Positions 44,006 through 52,886 of a stretch of DNA of 64,000 nucleotides are shown one piece after another. The stretch is from contig NZ_LMTJ01000002.1 in the NCBI RefSeq assembly GCF_001510715.1, positions 62,001-126,000 on the forward strand, given 5' to 3'. The DNA comes from Bacillus sp. FJAT-29814. GTDB taxonomy: Bacteria > Bacillota > Bacilli > Bacillales > Cytobacillaceae. Below the pieces are notes generated by a model that was not told the origin of the DNA, searched no databases, and saw nothing but the letters and a program-made list of their open reading frames with translations. The position numbers and the translations under genes are program-made. Position 1 is the stretch's first letter. Each line of letters starts with the position of its first letter.

Positions 44006-44707
44006 ATGTATCATCGATTTGATTTGTATGGTCCAGTCCATAAGGGGATTCGCTTGGCATTAAGCGGTTTATCCTATCAAACAGGGTCAGTTGACAGTTC
44101 TGACTACGACAAGGTGCAAGCATTTATCGAGGAATTTAGAAGTGTTGTGATCATTCTCGAATCCCATTCGAGAGATGAGGATGACAATATCAATGAATCG
44201 TATGAAAAATTTGCTCCTGAAACATTACAAGAGTTGGAGCAAGAGCACGAAGGATTGGAACACAAGCTCGAGCAACTGGCTGAATTAGTGAATCAGTTGG
44301 AAGCGAATCGGGCGAATCCAGTGGAGTTTCCGAAACTTTGGTACCAAGTGGGCAAAGAGTTAAACCGCTTCACAGCTGATTACTTAATCCATCTTCAGCG
44401 TGAAGAGGGCCCTGGGATGAAGGCATTATGGGATAATCTGAATGATGACGAATTAAGAGTGATTTCAAAAAATATCAGATCCTCGATTCCGCCACACGCG
44501 ATGGCCATTTTTATGCATTATATGATACCAGCGATCAGCCACACAGAACGAGTTGAAATGTTTAGCGAAATGAAAAAATTTGCACCGAAAGAAGCATTGA
44601 ACGGAATGTTGGGCATCGCCGAAACCCGCTTGGACCAAAAAAGCTGGGGTCAGCTGCAATCGGCACTTACAAAAATCAAAACGGAAGGGGTTCAGAATCA
44701 GGTATGA
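44006..44707 (+). CDS. Hemerythrin-domain protein
   Basis: 233 residues. His and Glu residues are placed as in hemerythrin-like di-iron domains: H at VHKGIRLAL, ESHSRDEDDNI, EQEHEGLEHKLEQL and YLIHLQREEGPGM. Such proteins bind O2 or NO, or store iron, in the cytoplasm. The second half is helical and extra, so the length exceeds a minimal domain (about 130). The start is ATG 44006, eight bases after AAAGGAG; an earlier TTG at 44000 is unlikely. Its stop overlaps the next start (ATGA), so an operon with the NmrA protein. Confidence 0.83.
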   Translation: MYHRFDLYGPVHKGIRLALSGLSYQTGSVDSSDYDKVQAFIEEFRSVVIILESHSRDEDDNINESYEKFAPETLQELEQEHEGLEHKLEQLAELVNQLEANRANPVEFPKLWYQVGKELNRFTADYLIHLQREEGPGMKALWDNLNDDELRVISKNIRSSIPPHAMAIFMHYMIPAISHTERVEMFSEMKKFAPKEALNGMLGIAETRLDQKSWGQLQSALTKIKTEGVQNQV

Positions 44708-45573
44708 AAATTCTTGTCATCGGAGGTACAGGAACGGTAGGCAGCCGTCTTGTTTCAGAGCTTTTACTCCGTAAGGCATCCGTCCGCGTTCTTACCAGAA
44801 ATCCAGGCAGCAATCAGAACGTGGAATGGTTTCAAGGAGATTTAGAGGCTCCCGGTAGCTTCGAATCAGCTTGCATCGGTGTAGATGCGGTATTTCTGTT
44901 AACCAGCATGTCATTAACAGAAACGAGCCAAGGAATTGCAGCTGTTGAGTCCGCCAAAAAAGCAGGTGTTCCCAAAATAGTCTTCTTGTCGACACCAATG
45001 GCAAAGGAGATGCTCCACATTCCTCATATAAAAAGCAAGATTGGGATTGAAGATACGATAAAGCAATCAGGTATGGAGTATACCATTTTACGGCCGAACA
45101 ACTTTTTCCAGAATGATTACTGGTTTCGTGAGGCGATTCTTCAATACGGGGTCTATCCTCAACCGCTGGGTTCGGTCGGATTGCACCGCGTCGATGTCGG
45201 CGATATTGCCTATGCAGCGGCAAATGCACTCTTGCTCAGCGGCTATGAAGGAAGGGAATATCCACTTAACGGACCTGAAGCATTAACTGGAGAAGCAATC
45301 GCTGAAACGTATAGTCGACTTACAGGCACAACCGTCCGGTATATTGGAGATAACCTCGATGAATGGTATCAACAAGCAATTACGTCGATGCCAGAGTGGC
45401 TTGCTCAAGATTACAAAGTGATGTATGCCTGCTTTCAAAAATTTGGCTGCCTAGGCTCTGAAGAAGACTTCAAACTTCAGAAGCAATTGCTAATGCGTGA
45501 GCCCAGTTCATTTGAGGATTTCGCGGCGAAAAACGTGAATCACTGGAAAAATGAAACGATAAGGAGAGTTTAA
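44704..45573 (+). CDS. NmrA-like / atypical SDR NAD(P)-binding protein
   Basis: 289 residues. The N-terminal nucleotide-binding motif GGTGTVGS (7-14), followed by LRPNNFFQNDYWFRE and YEGREYPLNGPEALTGEAIAETYSRLTG, matches the NmrA/HSCARG-like family, in which many members sense the NADPH/NADP ratio or act as quinone reductases. The Tyr-x-x-x-Lys motif of classical SDRs is absent. ATGA overlap with the hemerythrin gene and three bases to the next gene show a tight operon. Confidence 0.85.
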   Translation: MKILVIGGTGTVGSRLVSELLLRKASVRVLTRNPGSNQNVEWFQGDLEAPGSFESACIGVDAVFLLTSMSLTETSQGIAAVESAKKAGVPKIVFLSTPMAKEMLHIPHIKSKIGIEDTIKQSGMEYTILRPNNFFQNDYWFREAILQYGVYPQPLGSVGLHRVDVGDIAYAAANALLLSGYEGREYPLNGPEALTGEAIAETYSRLTGTTVRYIGDNLDEWYQQAITSMPEWLAQDYKVMYACFQKFGCLGSEEDFKLQKQLLMREPSSFEDFAAKNVNHWKNETIRRV

Positions 45574-45576
45574 ACA

Positions 45577-46344
45577 ATGAAAAAAATATGGGCGGTGTTA
45601 TTATGTGCAATTATCGCAACAACAACCAGTGTGGTCTTTGCCCACTCGGGAGACCTTGCACAGCAAAAGCAGCAGACTTTATCCAGTCAGCATCAGAAGA
45701 GTTCAGGGGCACAAGAGACTGCAAATCCGGGAAGCATCCCGACGGTTCTCGTGAACGGGATCGTGATAAAGTCAGAGTTGAATCATTTCAAGGATGAGGT
45801 CCTATATGTGTCGGTAGAAGAATTCGCCTCATTGTTGGATAAAAGCTATGATTTCTCAATGCAAGAAAAGCAAGTGACCTTTAATGGCAAAATTATTAAC
45901 AGTATTCGAATCAAATCCGGGGAACCAACTGCAAATATCACTGATTTGGCAACAGCAGTTGGTGCGCAAAAGATCACTTGGGACGCAGCAAATAACGAAT
46001 GCTATGTTCTAGTCCTTCCGGAGGGGACAATTCAATTGGATCCTCATGTTGTCCCTAAAATGGGCGAACACTGGGCCAATCCGGGAGCGGGAGACCTTCC
46101 AATCGGACCAATTTACGGGGTATATGATGGTAAACTAGTATTCTTGGAATACATGATTGCCCAGGAAGATTTCATCCAGGGAAAAAATCATGTGAACCTG
46201 GCAGGAATGAAAGGAGTACCTATGCCACAGGTGGTTCAAGTGGATGTGGAGTACCAAGCACACGGACACTCGGGCTTTGAAGTCCCTCATTACGACATTC
46301 ACAATTACTTTATTAGTGATGAAGAACAACAGGAAATTGAATGA
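45577..46344 (+). CDS. Exported protein with copper-amine-oxidase-N-like stalk domain and DUF5602-like tail
   Basis: 255 residues. Signal peptide (about 1-22, ending VFAHSG), a stalk domain (about 47-145, VLVNGIVIKSELNHFKDEVLYVSVEEFASLLDKSYDF) related to the copper amine oxidase N-terminal domain, and a His-rich C-terminal domain (GEHWANPGAGDLPIGPIYGVYDGKLVFLEYMI; GHSGFEVPHYDIHNYFI) like the DUF5602/TTHB210 family. The His cluster could bind metal. It is the last gene of the operon with hemerythrin and NmrA; AAGGAGAGTTTAAAC precedes ATG. Confidence 0.75.
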   Translation: MKKIWAVLLCAIIATTTSVVFAHSGDLAQQKQQTLSSQHQKSSGAQETANPGSIPTVLVNGIVIKSELNHFKDEVLYVSVEEFASLLDKSYDFSMQEKQVTFNGKIINSIRIKSGEPTANITDLATAVGAQKITWDAANNECYVLVLPEGTIQLDPHVVPKMGEHWANPGAGDLPIGPIYGVYDGKLVFLEYMIAQEDFIQGKNHVNLAGMKGVPMPQVVQVDVEYQAHGHSGFEVPHYDIHNYFISDEEQQEIE

Positions 46345-46353
46345 TTTTAAGAG

Positions 46354-46384
46354 AAAGGCTGCCTCTTCAATAGAGACAGCCTTT
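46354..46384. terminator. Terminator between the hemerythrin operon and the EamA gene
   Basis: AAAGGCTGCCTCT pairs with AGAGACAGCCTTT around loop TCAAT; convergent position. Confidence 0.7.
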
Positions 46385-46395
46385 CATCGTTTTAA

Positions 46396-47232
46396 TCATA
46401 TTTTTGTAAAAATAATCCCAAGAATCGCTGAGAGGATTCCTACAAGCTGATATCGTTTTAATTTTTCCTTAAAAATCCAACACCCGGCCAGAATGACAAC
46501 TAGGCAATTCAAGCTGACGATTGGGAAGATGATGCTGGCAATCCCCTTCTGCAGTGCGTAGAAATAGCTGCTGTAACCAATAACGCTGACCAAACCGACT
46601 AGTGAACCGATATTGATTTCCGACCGTTGCCAACTTTCCTTTTCCCGCAAACTGATCATTCCGAGATAGACGCTTCCCACTCCGTACATAGAAATTAATG
46701 TACTAAGCGAACTAATATGTAAATAAGAGGTTGTTTTCATTAAAATACCGAGGATACCAAAGGACACGATGGCCAAAAGCACCCGGTACATCCAACGTCC
46801 GTAATTGGATCCACGGTTTGCTCCCGGCGAATATTGAATCATGATGGCAGAGCCAAGGATCACCACAATCCCAATCCAATGAATAAAGTCTATTCGTTCA
46901 TGAAATATAAGCGCCGCCCCGAGAATCGGCAGTATGGTATTTGCACCGATTAACGGTGAAGTTAAACTCGCCGGCCCGTTTTCAAATGCCCGAGACATCT
47001 GAATATTGCCATTGGCATTTAAGATTCCAATCAAACCTCCTAGAATGAGGGCATAGATGTTGAATTGCATTTCCCCTACTGAAATCCCATATCCGAGCGT
47101 CAGGATAAATGCCACAAAATAAAAGAAAAACTGTAAATGTACCTTTGACAAGCCACGGCTTGTACTCCATTTAAAAATGGTATTATTCGTCCCGAAGCTC
47201 AAGGTTGTGACCAATGCTGCCGCAATCCACAT
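46396..47232 (-). CDS. EamA/DMT-family transporter
   Basis: 278 residues with about ten membrane helices in two repeated halves (GGLIGILNANGNIQMSRAFENGPASLTSPLIGANTILPILGAALIFHERI; the second half ends VAIL... IFKEKLKRYQLVGILSAILG). The drug/metabolite exporter family covers many substrates; here unknown. Start: GGGGAGAAGGTTTCAGC then ATG. Confidence 0.88.
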   Translation of the reverse strand: MWIAAALVTTLSFGTNNTIFKWSTSRGLSKVHLQFFFYFVAFILTLGYGISVGEMQFNIYALILGGLIGILNANGNIQMSRAFENGPASLTSPLIGANTILPILGAALIFHERIDFIHWIGIVVILGSAIMIQYSPGANRGSNYGRWMYRVLLAIVSFGILGILMKTTSYLHISSLSTLISMYGVGSVYLGMISLREKESWQRSEINIGSLVGLVSVIGYSSYFYALQKGIASIIFPIVSLNCLVVILAGCWIFKEKLKRYQLVGILSAILGIIFTKI

Positions 47233-47332
47233 GCTGAAACCTTCTCCCCTATCATTTTACTATCTCATTTTAGTACCATTTAGAAAGTATTGGCAATATA
47301 TTTTTTCGAGTTGCGAATAAAATGTCGGTACA

Positions 47333-47361
47333 AAAAAACTAACCGGATGATATCCGGTTAG
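47333..47361 (-). terminator. Terminator of the mhq cluster
   Basis: Minus strand CTAACCGGAT, loop, ATCCGGTTAG, followed by TTTTTTTG; it starts two bases past the stop at 47363. Confidence 0.85.
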
Positions 47362-47362
47362 C

Positions 47363-47971
47363 TCAATTACTTAGCCTCTTATACCATACTGCGGCAGCCT
47401 CTACTTCATCCAATGTCAATTGATGCCCACGATTCTCCCAATGCAGCTCTACCTTTGCATTGGCATTTTCCAACAACGACTGTAACTCAGTCGATTCTGC
47501 TGGCGAGCAGATCGGATCATTTGTCCCGGCAGCAATGAACACTGATTTACCTGACAAATCAGGCAGCTCCACGCCCCTCCTCGGTACCATTGGATGATGG
47601 AGTATCGCACCTTTTAACGCATTTTGATAATGGAACAATAAACTTGCAGCGATATTCGCCCCATTTGAGTAACCAATGGCAATAATATTGTCCCGGTCAA
47701 AACCGTACTTCTCGGCTGCTTCATTAAGAAAATCATTTAATTCTTTCGTGCGAAAAATAAGATCCTCTTCATCAAAGACTCCTTCAGCCAATCTACGAAA
47801 GAACCGCGGCATGCCATTTTCCAATACATTCCCGCGCACGCTTAATACATTCGCTTCATCGTCAATTCTTCCTGCAAGAGGCAACAAGTCCAGCTCATTG
47901 CCACCAGTACCATGAAGCAGCAGTAAAGTTGGCCGAGTAGCGTCTTTTCCCTTATTAAAAATGTGTTTCAT
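47363..47971 (-). CDS. mhqD: MhqD-like alpha/beta hydrolase (carboxylesterase)
   Basis: 202 residues. LLLLHGTGGNELDLL (oxyanion region), nucleophile elbow AIGYSNGAN (GxSxG), Asp in AAGTNDPICSPAES and His in RGHQLT form the catalytic triad. In B. subtilis MhqD is paired with the MhqE dioxygenase under MhqR control and deals with methylhydroquinone and quinone toxicity. Here it follows the dioxygenase by 16 bases in the same operon. Start: GGAAGGTGCTCGTTA then ATG. Confidence 0.87.
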   Translation of the reverse strand: MKHIFNKGKDATRPTLLLLHGTGGNELDLLPLAGRIDDEANVLSVRGNVLENGMPRFFRRLAEGVFDEEDLIFRTKELNDFLNEAAEKYGFDRDNIIAIGYSNGANIAASLLFHYQNALKGAILHHPMVPRRGVELPDLSGKSVFIAAGTNDPICSPAESTELQSLLENANAKVELHWENRGHQLTLDEVEAAAVWYKRLSN

Positions 47972-47986
47972 TAACGAGCACCTTCC

Positions 47987-48955
47987 TTATTTTAAGTCTA
48001 ATGGGCGTAATTTTTCCTCAATCTCTTTTCTACGTGGCTCCAGGAAATCCGGTAAAGCCAATTTCTGCCCCATCGTTTCCATCGGTTCATCTGTTGCAAA
48101 ACCTGGCGTATCTGTTGATAATTCAAACAAAATCCCATTTGGCTCTCTGAAATATAAAGCCTTAAAATAATAACGTTCCACCTTGCCTGAATTTGGCAAA
48201 TGATTGTCCTTTAATACTTCAGCCCATTGATTATATTCTTCTTCATTCGGGACACGGAAAGCAACATGGTGTACCCCACCGCGTCCTAATCGCGCTCTTG
48301 GCAAGTCCGGTCTTGTTTCAATATGAACTTCCGCTCCACTTCCTCCTTCACCCGTTGCATAAACCGCGATATCGGGAAAATCCCCTTCAAGTGATGGATA
48401 TGAGCCAACATAGCGAAATCCCATGACTTCAGTCAGTACGCCAACTGTCGGTTCCGCAATTCCAACTGTAAGTGTGACGGGTCCCAAACCAATGATGGCA
48501 TGCTCGGAAGGAATATCTTCCCACTGCCAAGGAATCCCGCCTCTTACACCATGTTCTCCATTATCAGCAACAAGAATCAAACGAGTCCCATCGAAATCTT
48601 GGAACGCCAAGGAATCACGGTTTGCCCGCTTCTCTATTTCCCCATGCTGAATTCCAAATTGTTCAAAACGATCTTTCCAAAAATTCAAAGAGTCTGTACT
48701 CTTCACACGCAAGGAGACAGTAGAAATATCCGAAGTTCCTCTGTAGGAATGCCCAAGTCCCGGGATATCAAAAAATGTTACCTCTGTCCCTGGTGTCCCT
48801 TCCGCGTCTGCATAGAAAAGATGGTAAGATTCTGTGTTATCTTGATTAACCGTTTTTTTCACCAAGCGCATGCCGAGAATTTTCGTAAAGAATTGATAGT
48901 TTCGTTCCGCTTTACCTGTTAAGATCGACACATGATGCAAGCCCAACAGTTCCAT
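47987..48955 (-). CDS. Ring-cleaving dioxygenase (MhqE/MhqO type)
   Basis: 322 residues, two vicinal-oxygen-chelate domains. Metal ligands are suggested by LHHVSIL (N-terminal), VHHVAFR (second domain) and ILFELSTDTPGFATDE with the terminal Glu. This family cleaves hydroquinones and catechols with Fe and O2. Operon order on the minus strand is a second dioxygenase, flavin reductase, this gene, hydrolase. Start: AGGGGTGAATAGAA then ATG. Confidence 0.9.
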   Translation of the reverse strand: MELLGLHHVSILTGKAERNYQFFTKILGMRLVKKTVNQDNTESYHLFYADAEGTPGTEVTFFDIPGLGHSYRGTSDISTVSLRVKSTDSLNFWKDRFEQFGIQHGEIEKRANRDSLAFQDFDGTRLILVADNGEHGVRGGIPWQWEDIPSEHAIIGLGPVTLTVGIAEPTVGVLTEVMGFRYVGSYPSLEGDFPDIAVYATGEGGSGAEVHIETRPDLPRARLGRGGVHHVAFRVPNEEEYNQWAEVLKDNHLPNSGKVERYYFKALYFREPNGILFELSTDTPGFATDEPMETMGQKLALPDFLEPRRKEIEEKLRPLDLK

Positions 48956-48967
48956 TTCTATTCACCC

Positions 48968-49576
48968 CTATTTAGGTCGTTCGATTTCAAACATCTCTCC
49001 AATTTTGGCGTAATAATTTCCGGCCAATCGGCTTACCGCGGCCAATCCCCTTGGGTCAATTCTCCCCTTTTCATACATGTCCTTTTCAATATGAAATTGG
49101 ATCACTTTCCCTATTAATAGATCACACCCAGGAGACTCTAGCCCCCCCAATTCCAAGGAGTGCTCCAATACACACTCCATACGAATTTTCGCTTCCATTA
49201 TCCCCGGAACAGCAACCTTCACGCTCTCAACAGGAGTTAAGTTGGCCCATTCTATTTCACTTTGGTCCGCAGGAAGACTGGCAGCCGTTTTATTTATTTT
49301 TTCAACATTCTGCTCATCTACGATGTGGATAACAAATTCCTTGGACTCTATGATGTTTCTTGCTGTATCCTTTTGTTTGCCGCCTGATCGTTGGACTGAT
49401 AATGAAATCATCGGGGGATTTGATGAAACGATATTAAAATAACTAAATGGTGCACCGTTCAAAACGCCTGCTTCCGACATGGTTGTCACGAAAGCAATAG
49501 GTCTTGGGATAATACTCCCAATAAGAAATTTGTAATTTTCTCTTTCCGATAACGAGGCAGGGTCAATGGATAGCAT
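48968..49576 (-). CDS. Flavin reductase family protein
   Basis: 202 residues from ATG 49576, nine bases after GGGGG (an ATG three codons earlier abuts that site). SLSERENYKFLIGSIIPRPIAFVTTMSEAGVLNGAPFSYFN matches flavin reductase (FMN-binding split-barrel) proteins such as DIM6/NTAB. It may supply reduced flavin or reduce quinones in the surrounding quinone-detoxification operon. 15 bases follow to the next gene. Confidence 0.88.
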   Translation of the reverse strand: MLSIDPASLSERENYKFLIGSIIPRPIAFVTTMSEAGVLNGAPFSYFNIVSSNPPMISLSVQRSGGKQKDTARNIIESKEFVIHIVDEQNVEKINKTAASLPADQSEIEWANLTPVESVKVAVPGIMEAKIRMECVLEHSLELGGLESPGCDLLIGKVIQFHIEKDMYEKGRIDPRGLAAVSRLAGNYYAKIGEMFEIERPK

Positions 49577-49591
49577 TGAATTCATCCCCCT

Positions 49592-50533
49592 TTAGTCTAA
49601 TTCTCTTACGTCAAACGGCAGCAATCTTCGTTCGATTTGACCGCGATATTGTTCGTACTGTTCCGGAAGCATTAATTTTTCTCCCATCGTTTCATGGGAT
49701 TCATCATGAGCAAACCCTGGAGGATCGGTGGCGATCTCAAATAAAATTTCCCCATGCTCCCTAAAGTATATAGCATTAAAATAGTTTCTGTCCCGAACCG
49801 GCGTGACGCCGTAACCATTAGAGGCAACATATTGTTGCCAATCCAATTGGTCTTGATCATCAATGGCCCGCCATGCAATGTGATGGACGGTTCCTACTCC
49901 CATTGCCCCGCGTCCGGTTGGCGTAAGTTTAAGATCGATCACATTTCCGATGTCTCCGGAAGAACGGAAACGAGCGAGATCTCCTTCTTTACCTACTAAT
50001 TCAAGCCCCATTACTTTTTCCAGCAACTCCGCCGTTTTTTCTGGCTGGGATGATAATAGCGTTGCCCCACCAAAACCTTTGATGGCAACCTCAGGGGTTA
50101 CATCTCCAAAGGTCCAGGTATTGGTTTCCCCTTCTTCTCTTTCAACAATTTCCAAGTGAAGGCCGTGTGTATCATCAAATTCCAGATAATCTTCTCCAAA
50201 GCGTTCTATTTTTGTAAAAGGAACTTTGAATTTTTCTAATCTTTTTTCCCAAAAGCCCAAAGCACCTTTCGGAACAACATAAGATGTGATTCCTACTTGA
50301 CCGTCTCCAATGATTCCTTGCTGAGCACCTGGCCATGGGAAGAAGGTAATGATTGTTCCCGGTTTTCCTCCTTCATTACCGAAATAAAGATGATAAGTAC
50401 CCGGATCATCAAAGTTGACCGTTTGTTTAACTAAGCGCAACCCCAGAACTCCCGCGTAAAAGTCGACATTCTCCTGTGGATGACCAACGATTGCTGTGAT
50501 ATGGTGAATACCCATTGTTTTTTTACTCATCAT
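49592..50533 (-). CDS. Ring-cleaving dioxygenase (MhqO/MhqA type)
   Basis: 313 residues, two VOC domains: IHHITAIVGHPQENVDFYAGVLGLRLVKQTVNFDDP and VHHIAWRAIDDQ, with ILFEIATDPPGFAHDE. About a paralogue of the gene at 47987. Acts on hydroquinone/catechol-type compounds with Fe. The start is ATG 50533, five bases after AAAAGGAG; GTG at 50539 and ATG 50530 are options. First gene of the MhqR-controlled operon, next to a perfect MhqR box. Confidence 0.9.
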   Translation of the reverse strand: MMSKKTMGIHHITAIVGHPQENVDFYAGVLGLRLVKQTVNFDDPGTYHLYFGNEGGKPGTIITFFPWPGAQQGIIGDGQVGITSYVVPKGALGFWEKRLEKFKVPFTKIERFGEDYLEFDDTHGLHLEIVEREEGETNTWTFGDVTPEVAIKGFGGATLLSSQPEKTAELLEKVMGLELVGKEGDLARFRSSGDIGNVIDLKLTPTGRGAMGVGTVHHIAWRAIDDQDQLDWQQYVASNGYGVTPVRDRNYFNAIYFREHGEILFEIATDPPGFAHDESHETMGEKLMLPEQYEQYRGQIERRLLPFDVRELD

Positions 50534-50580
50534 TCGCACTCCTTTTTTACCTTATTCTTTACCAATTATCTAGAATATTT

Positions 50581-50598
50581 TATCTCGAATTCGAGATA
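50581..50598. promoter_or_regulatory. Perfect MhqR box upstream of the dioxygenase operon
   Basis: TATCTCGAATTCGAGATA, an 18-base perfect palindrome, matches the known B. subtilis MhqR operator with half-site ATCTCGAA. It lies 48 bases before the dioxygenase start and 15 bases past the stop of mhqR. Confidence 0.85.
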
Positions 50599-50612
50599 TC
50601 ATTCAAAAAAAA

Positions 50613-51035
50613 TTAGACGTTTTTCCTTACTTTTTTCAAAAGCTGTACCAATGCCTCCGCATCTTCTGAGGTTAGGGCACTAAATATTTCATCCACTAAC
50701 TCATGATGTTTCGGCATCAATTTGTTCATTAATTCGATACCAGCGTCCGTCAAGGTAATATGAATGACTCGTCGGTCTTCAAGACAAGCATTACGCAATA
50801 ACAGGCCTTTTTGTTCTAACTTGTCGATCACATACGTCATCGAGCCGCTTGAAATCAAGATGCTGTTTCCAATTTGTTGTATCGTTTGTTTCCCTTTATG
50901 ATAAAGTACCTCTAAAACGGAAAAGTCTGTAATACTCAAATTGTTTTTAGCAATCTCTTCCTTTATTCGCTCATGAATCGCTTTTGATGTTTGCATTAAT
51001 GTAAGGAATGGCAAATTGGTGCATTTATTTTTCAT
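50613..51035 (-). CDS. mhqR: MarR-family regulator, MhqR-like
   Basis: 140 residues with a winged helix (ITDFSVLEVLYHKGKQTIQQIGNSILISSGSMTYVIDKLEQKGLLLRNACLEDRRVIHITLTDAG). One Cys near position 106 and the operon context fit MhqR, which derepresses quinone-detoxification genes on electrophile stress. ATG follows GGAGGTGAGATAAA. A near-palindromic copy of the MhqR box is upstream. Confidence 0.9.
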   Translation of the reverse strand: MKNKCTNLPFLTLMQTSKAIHERIKEEIAKNNLSITDFSVLEVLYHKGKQTIQQIGNSILISSGSMTYVIDKLEQKGLLLRNACLEDRRVIHITLTDAGIELMNKLMPKHHELVDEIFSALTSEDAEALVQLLKKVRKNV

Positions 51036-51070
51036 TTTATCTCACCTCCACCAATTCATTTGAATTTAAA

Positions 51071-51088
51071 TATCTTGAATATGAGATA
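51071..51088. promoter_or_regulatory. MhqR-like box upstream of mhqR
   Basis: TATCTTGAATATGAGATA, an imperfect version of the 50581 palindrome, 36 bases before the mhqR start. Suggests autoregulation. Confidence 0.7.
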
Positions 51089-51228
51089 ATATTACAGCCA
51101 ATCCTCTATTTTGTCAAATAAAATTTGACATGAAAGGCGTTTCATAATTTACACTTAGATAACAGGTTGCAAGGAGATACTAACAATATCAGGGATGTAA
51201 CCACCAATATTAAATCTGAAAGGCAGGT

Positions 51229-52014
51229 ATGGAGATGACAAACCAAAGCGTGATTTTTTTTGATATAGATGGAACCTTGCTTGACCATGATAAAAAATTG
51301 CCCACCTCCACTAAAGAATCCATTTTTAAATTGAAGGAAATGGGACATATCGTTGCAATCGCTACAGGCCGAGCCCCATTTATGTATGAGGATTTGCGAA
51401 AGGAACTGGAAATCAATACTTTTGTCAGCTATAACGGCCAGTATGTCGTGTTAAACGGCGAGGTGCTATATACTAATCCACTAAACATCTCTTCTCTTGA
51501 AAAACTAACCGAAGCAGCCCTAAAAAATAATCATCCGGTGGTATTTATGGACCATGAGGATATGAAGGCAAATATTCCGGAGCATGCGTACATAAATGAA
51601 AGTATTGCGACATTAAAAATTAAGCAATTTCCGACCCACGACCCAAATTATTACAAAGGACGCGAATTGTATCAAACGCTCCTCTTCTGTCCGGAAGGCG
51701 AAGAAACACAGTATGAGCGGGCGTTTGATGACTTTGATTTTGTACGATGGCACCCAGTTTCAGTGGATGTTGTTCCAAAGGGCGGCACGAAGGCGAAGGG
51801 AATTGCCAAGTTAGTCGAAAAGCTCGGATTTCCTGCAGAACGCCAATTTGCCTTTGGCGACGGTCTAAACGATTTGGATATGCTGTCAACCATCCATAAT
51901 AGTGTGGCAATGGGAAATGGCGAGGAAGAAGTGAAAAGAGTGGCCAAATATGTTACAAAGTCTGTTGATGAAGATGGGATTCTTCATGGCCTGCAAATGG
52001 TGGGGCTATTATAA
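51229..52014 (+). CDS. Cof-type HAD-IIB family phosphatase
   Basis: 261 residues. The nucleophile motif FFDIDGTLLDHD (about 10-21), ATGRAPF (motif II) and GDGLNDLDML (motif IV) are present with a C2B cap between them. Cof-type phosphatases act on sugar phosphates, flavin phosphates or nucleotides in the cytoplasm. ATG follows AAAGGCAGGT. Single gene between the mhq cluster and the FMN reductase, convergent with the latter. Confidence 0.88.
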   Translation: MEMTNQSVIFFDIDGTLLDHDKKLPTSTKESIFKLKEMGHIVAIATGRAPFMYEDLRKELEINTFVSYNGQYVVLNGEVLYTNPLNISSLEKLTEAALKNNHPVVFMDHEDMKANIPEHAYINESIATLKIKQFPTHDPNYYKGRELYQTLLFCPEGEETQYERAFDDFDFVRWHPVSVDVVPKGGTKAKGIAKLVEKLGFPAERQFAFGDGLNDLDMLSTIHNSVAMGNGEEEVKRVAKYVTKSVDEDGILHGLQMVGLL

Positions 52015-52047
52015 ATGAATGCTCGCCGATTGGCGGGTCCGTTGAAT

Positions 52048-52087
52048 AAAAATGAGCGACTGCTACATGCAGCCGCTCGTTTTTATT
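52048..52087. terminator. Bidirectional terminator after the HAD gene
   Basis: GAGCGACTGC pairs with GCAGCCGCTC, followed by TTTTTATT; a TTATTAT-type low-complexity run continues to 52106. Confidence 0.75.
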
Positions 52088-52102
52088 ATTTATTATTTAT
52101 TA

Positions 52103-52651
52103 TTATCTAACTGTTTTTAAAGCACCGCTCCATGCAATCACTTCATCAAGCATTGCATTGACGTTTGCATTATGCAATTCTTGAGGCGTAAATACAGACA
52201 TGTTTTCAAAATCAGTAAACAGGCTTAAAGTTGGATGTGTGCGAACGTCAGCAATTTTTAATTCGCCGCAGATTCCACGTAAATGTTCAGCTGCACGCGC
52301 TCCGCCAGTTGAACCATAGCTTACAATGCCGGCAGCTTTGTTGTACCAAGCTTCGCGGGCAAAATCAAGTGCATTTTTCAATGCTCCAGAAATACTGTGG
52401 TTGTATTCTTGAACAATGAATACGAATCCATCGAGATTTGCCAATTTTTCGTTCCATGCAGCGATTCCAGGCTCTGTTCCATCTGTTGTGCCTAAGAAAG
52501 GAAGATTGAAATCTGCAATATCCACGATCTCATAGTTTGCATCGCCGCGTTGATCGGCAATCCCTTTCACCCATTCTGCAACTTGTGGGCTAACACGTCC
52601 TTGACGAGTGCTTCCTAAAATAATCCCGATATTTAACTTTTCAGTTGCCAT
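52103..52651 (-). CDS. NADPH-dependent FMN reductase
   Basis: 182 residues. IGIILGSTRQGRVSP (FMN phosphate loop), VQEYNHSISGALKNALDFA and SYGSTGGARAAEHLRG match azobenzene/quinone FMN reductases. The ATG at 52651 follows AAAGGAGGATGTAACA, an excellent site; an in-frame ATG at 52702 also has GAGGTGG, adding 17 residues (GLLDRLFG...). Both may be used. Divergent from a CatR/YodB-type regulator, whose B. subtilis relatives control azoR1-type reductases. Confidence 0.85.
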   Translation of the reverse strand: MATEKLNIGIILGSTRQGRVSPQVAEWVKGIADQRGDANYEIVDIADFNLPFLGTTDGTEPGIAAWNEKLANLDGFVFIVQEYNHSISGALKNALDFAREAWYNKAAGIVSYGSTGGARAAEHLRGICGELKIADVRTHPTLSLFTDFENMSVFTPQELHNANVNAMLDEVIAWSGALKTVR

Positions 52652-52769
52652 TGTTACATCCTCCTTTGGTTCTTTTCCAAATAATCTATCTAGTAAACCC
52701 ATGATGCACACCACCTCAACATATTTACATTGGAGCAAAATGCTCTGTCACCAACTATTATTCAGTTGG

Positions 52770-52783
52770 TTACTTTATGTAAG
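52770..52783. promoter_or_regulatory. Possible operator between reductase and regulator
   Basis: TTACTTTATGTAAG contains ACTT/AAGT half-sites and lies between the divergent FMN reductase and HxlR-family gene. YodB/CatR operators are also short AT-rich palindromes; this match is by eye. Confidence 0.3.
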
Positions 52784-52886
52784 TTAGTATATTATCATAA
52801 ATAATTATAGTCAAGTAATTAATATATAAAAAGTAATTTATTTTTAAAGAAATATGATTATAATAGTAAGTAAGGAGTTGATTTCA

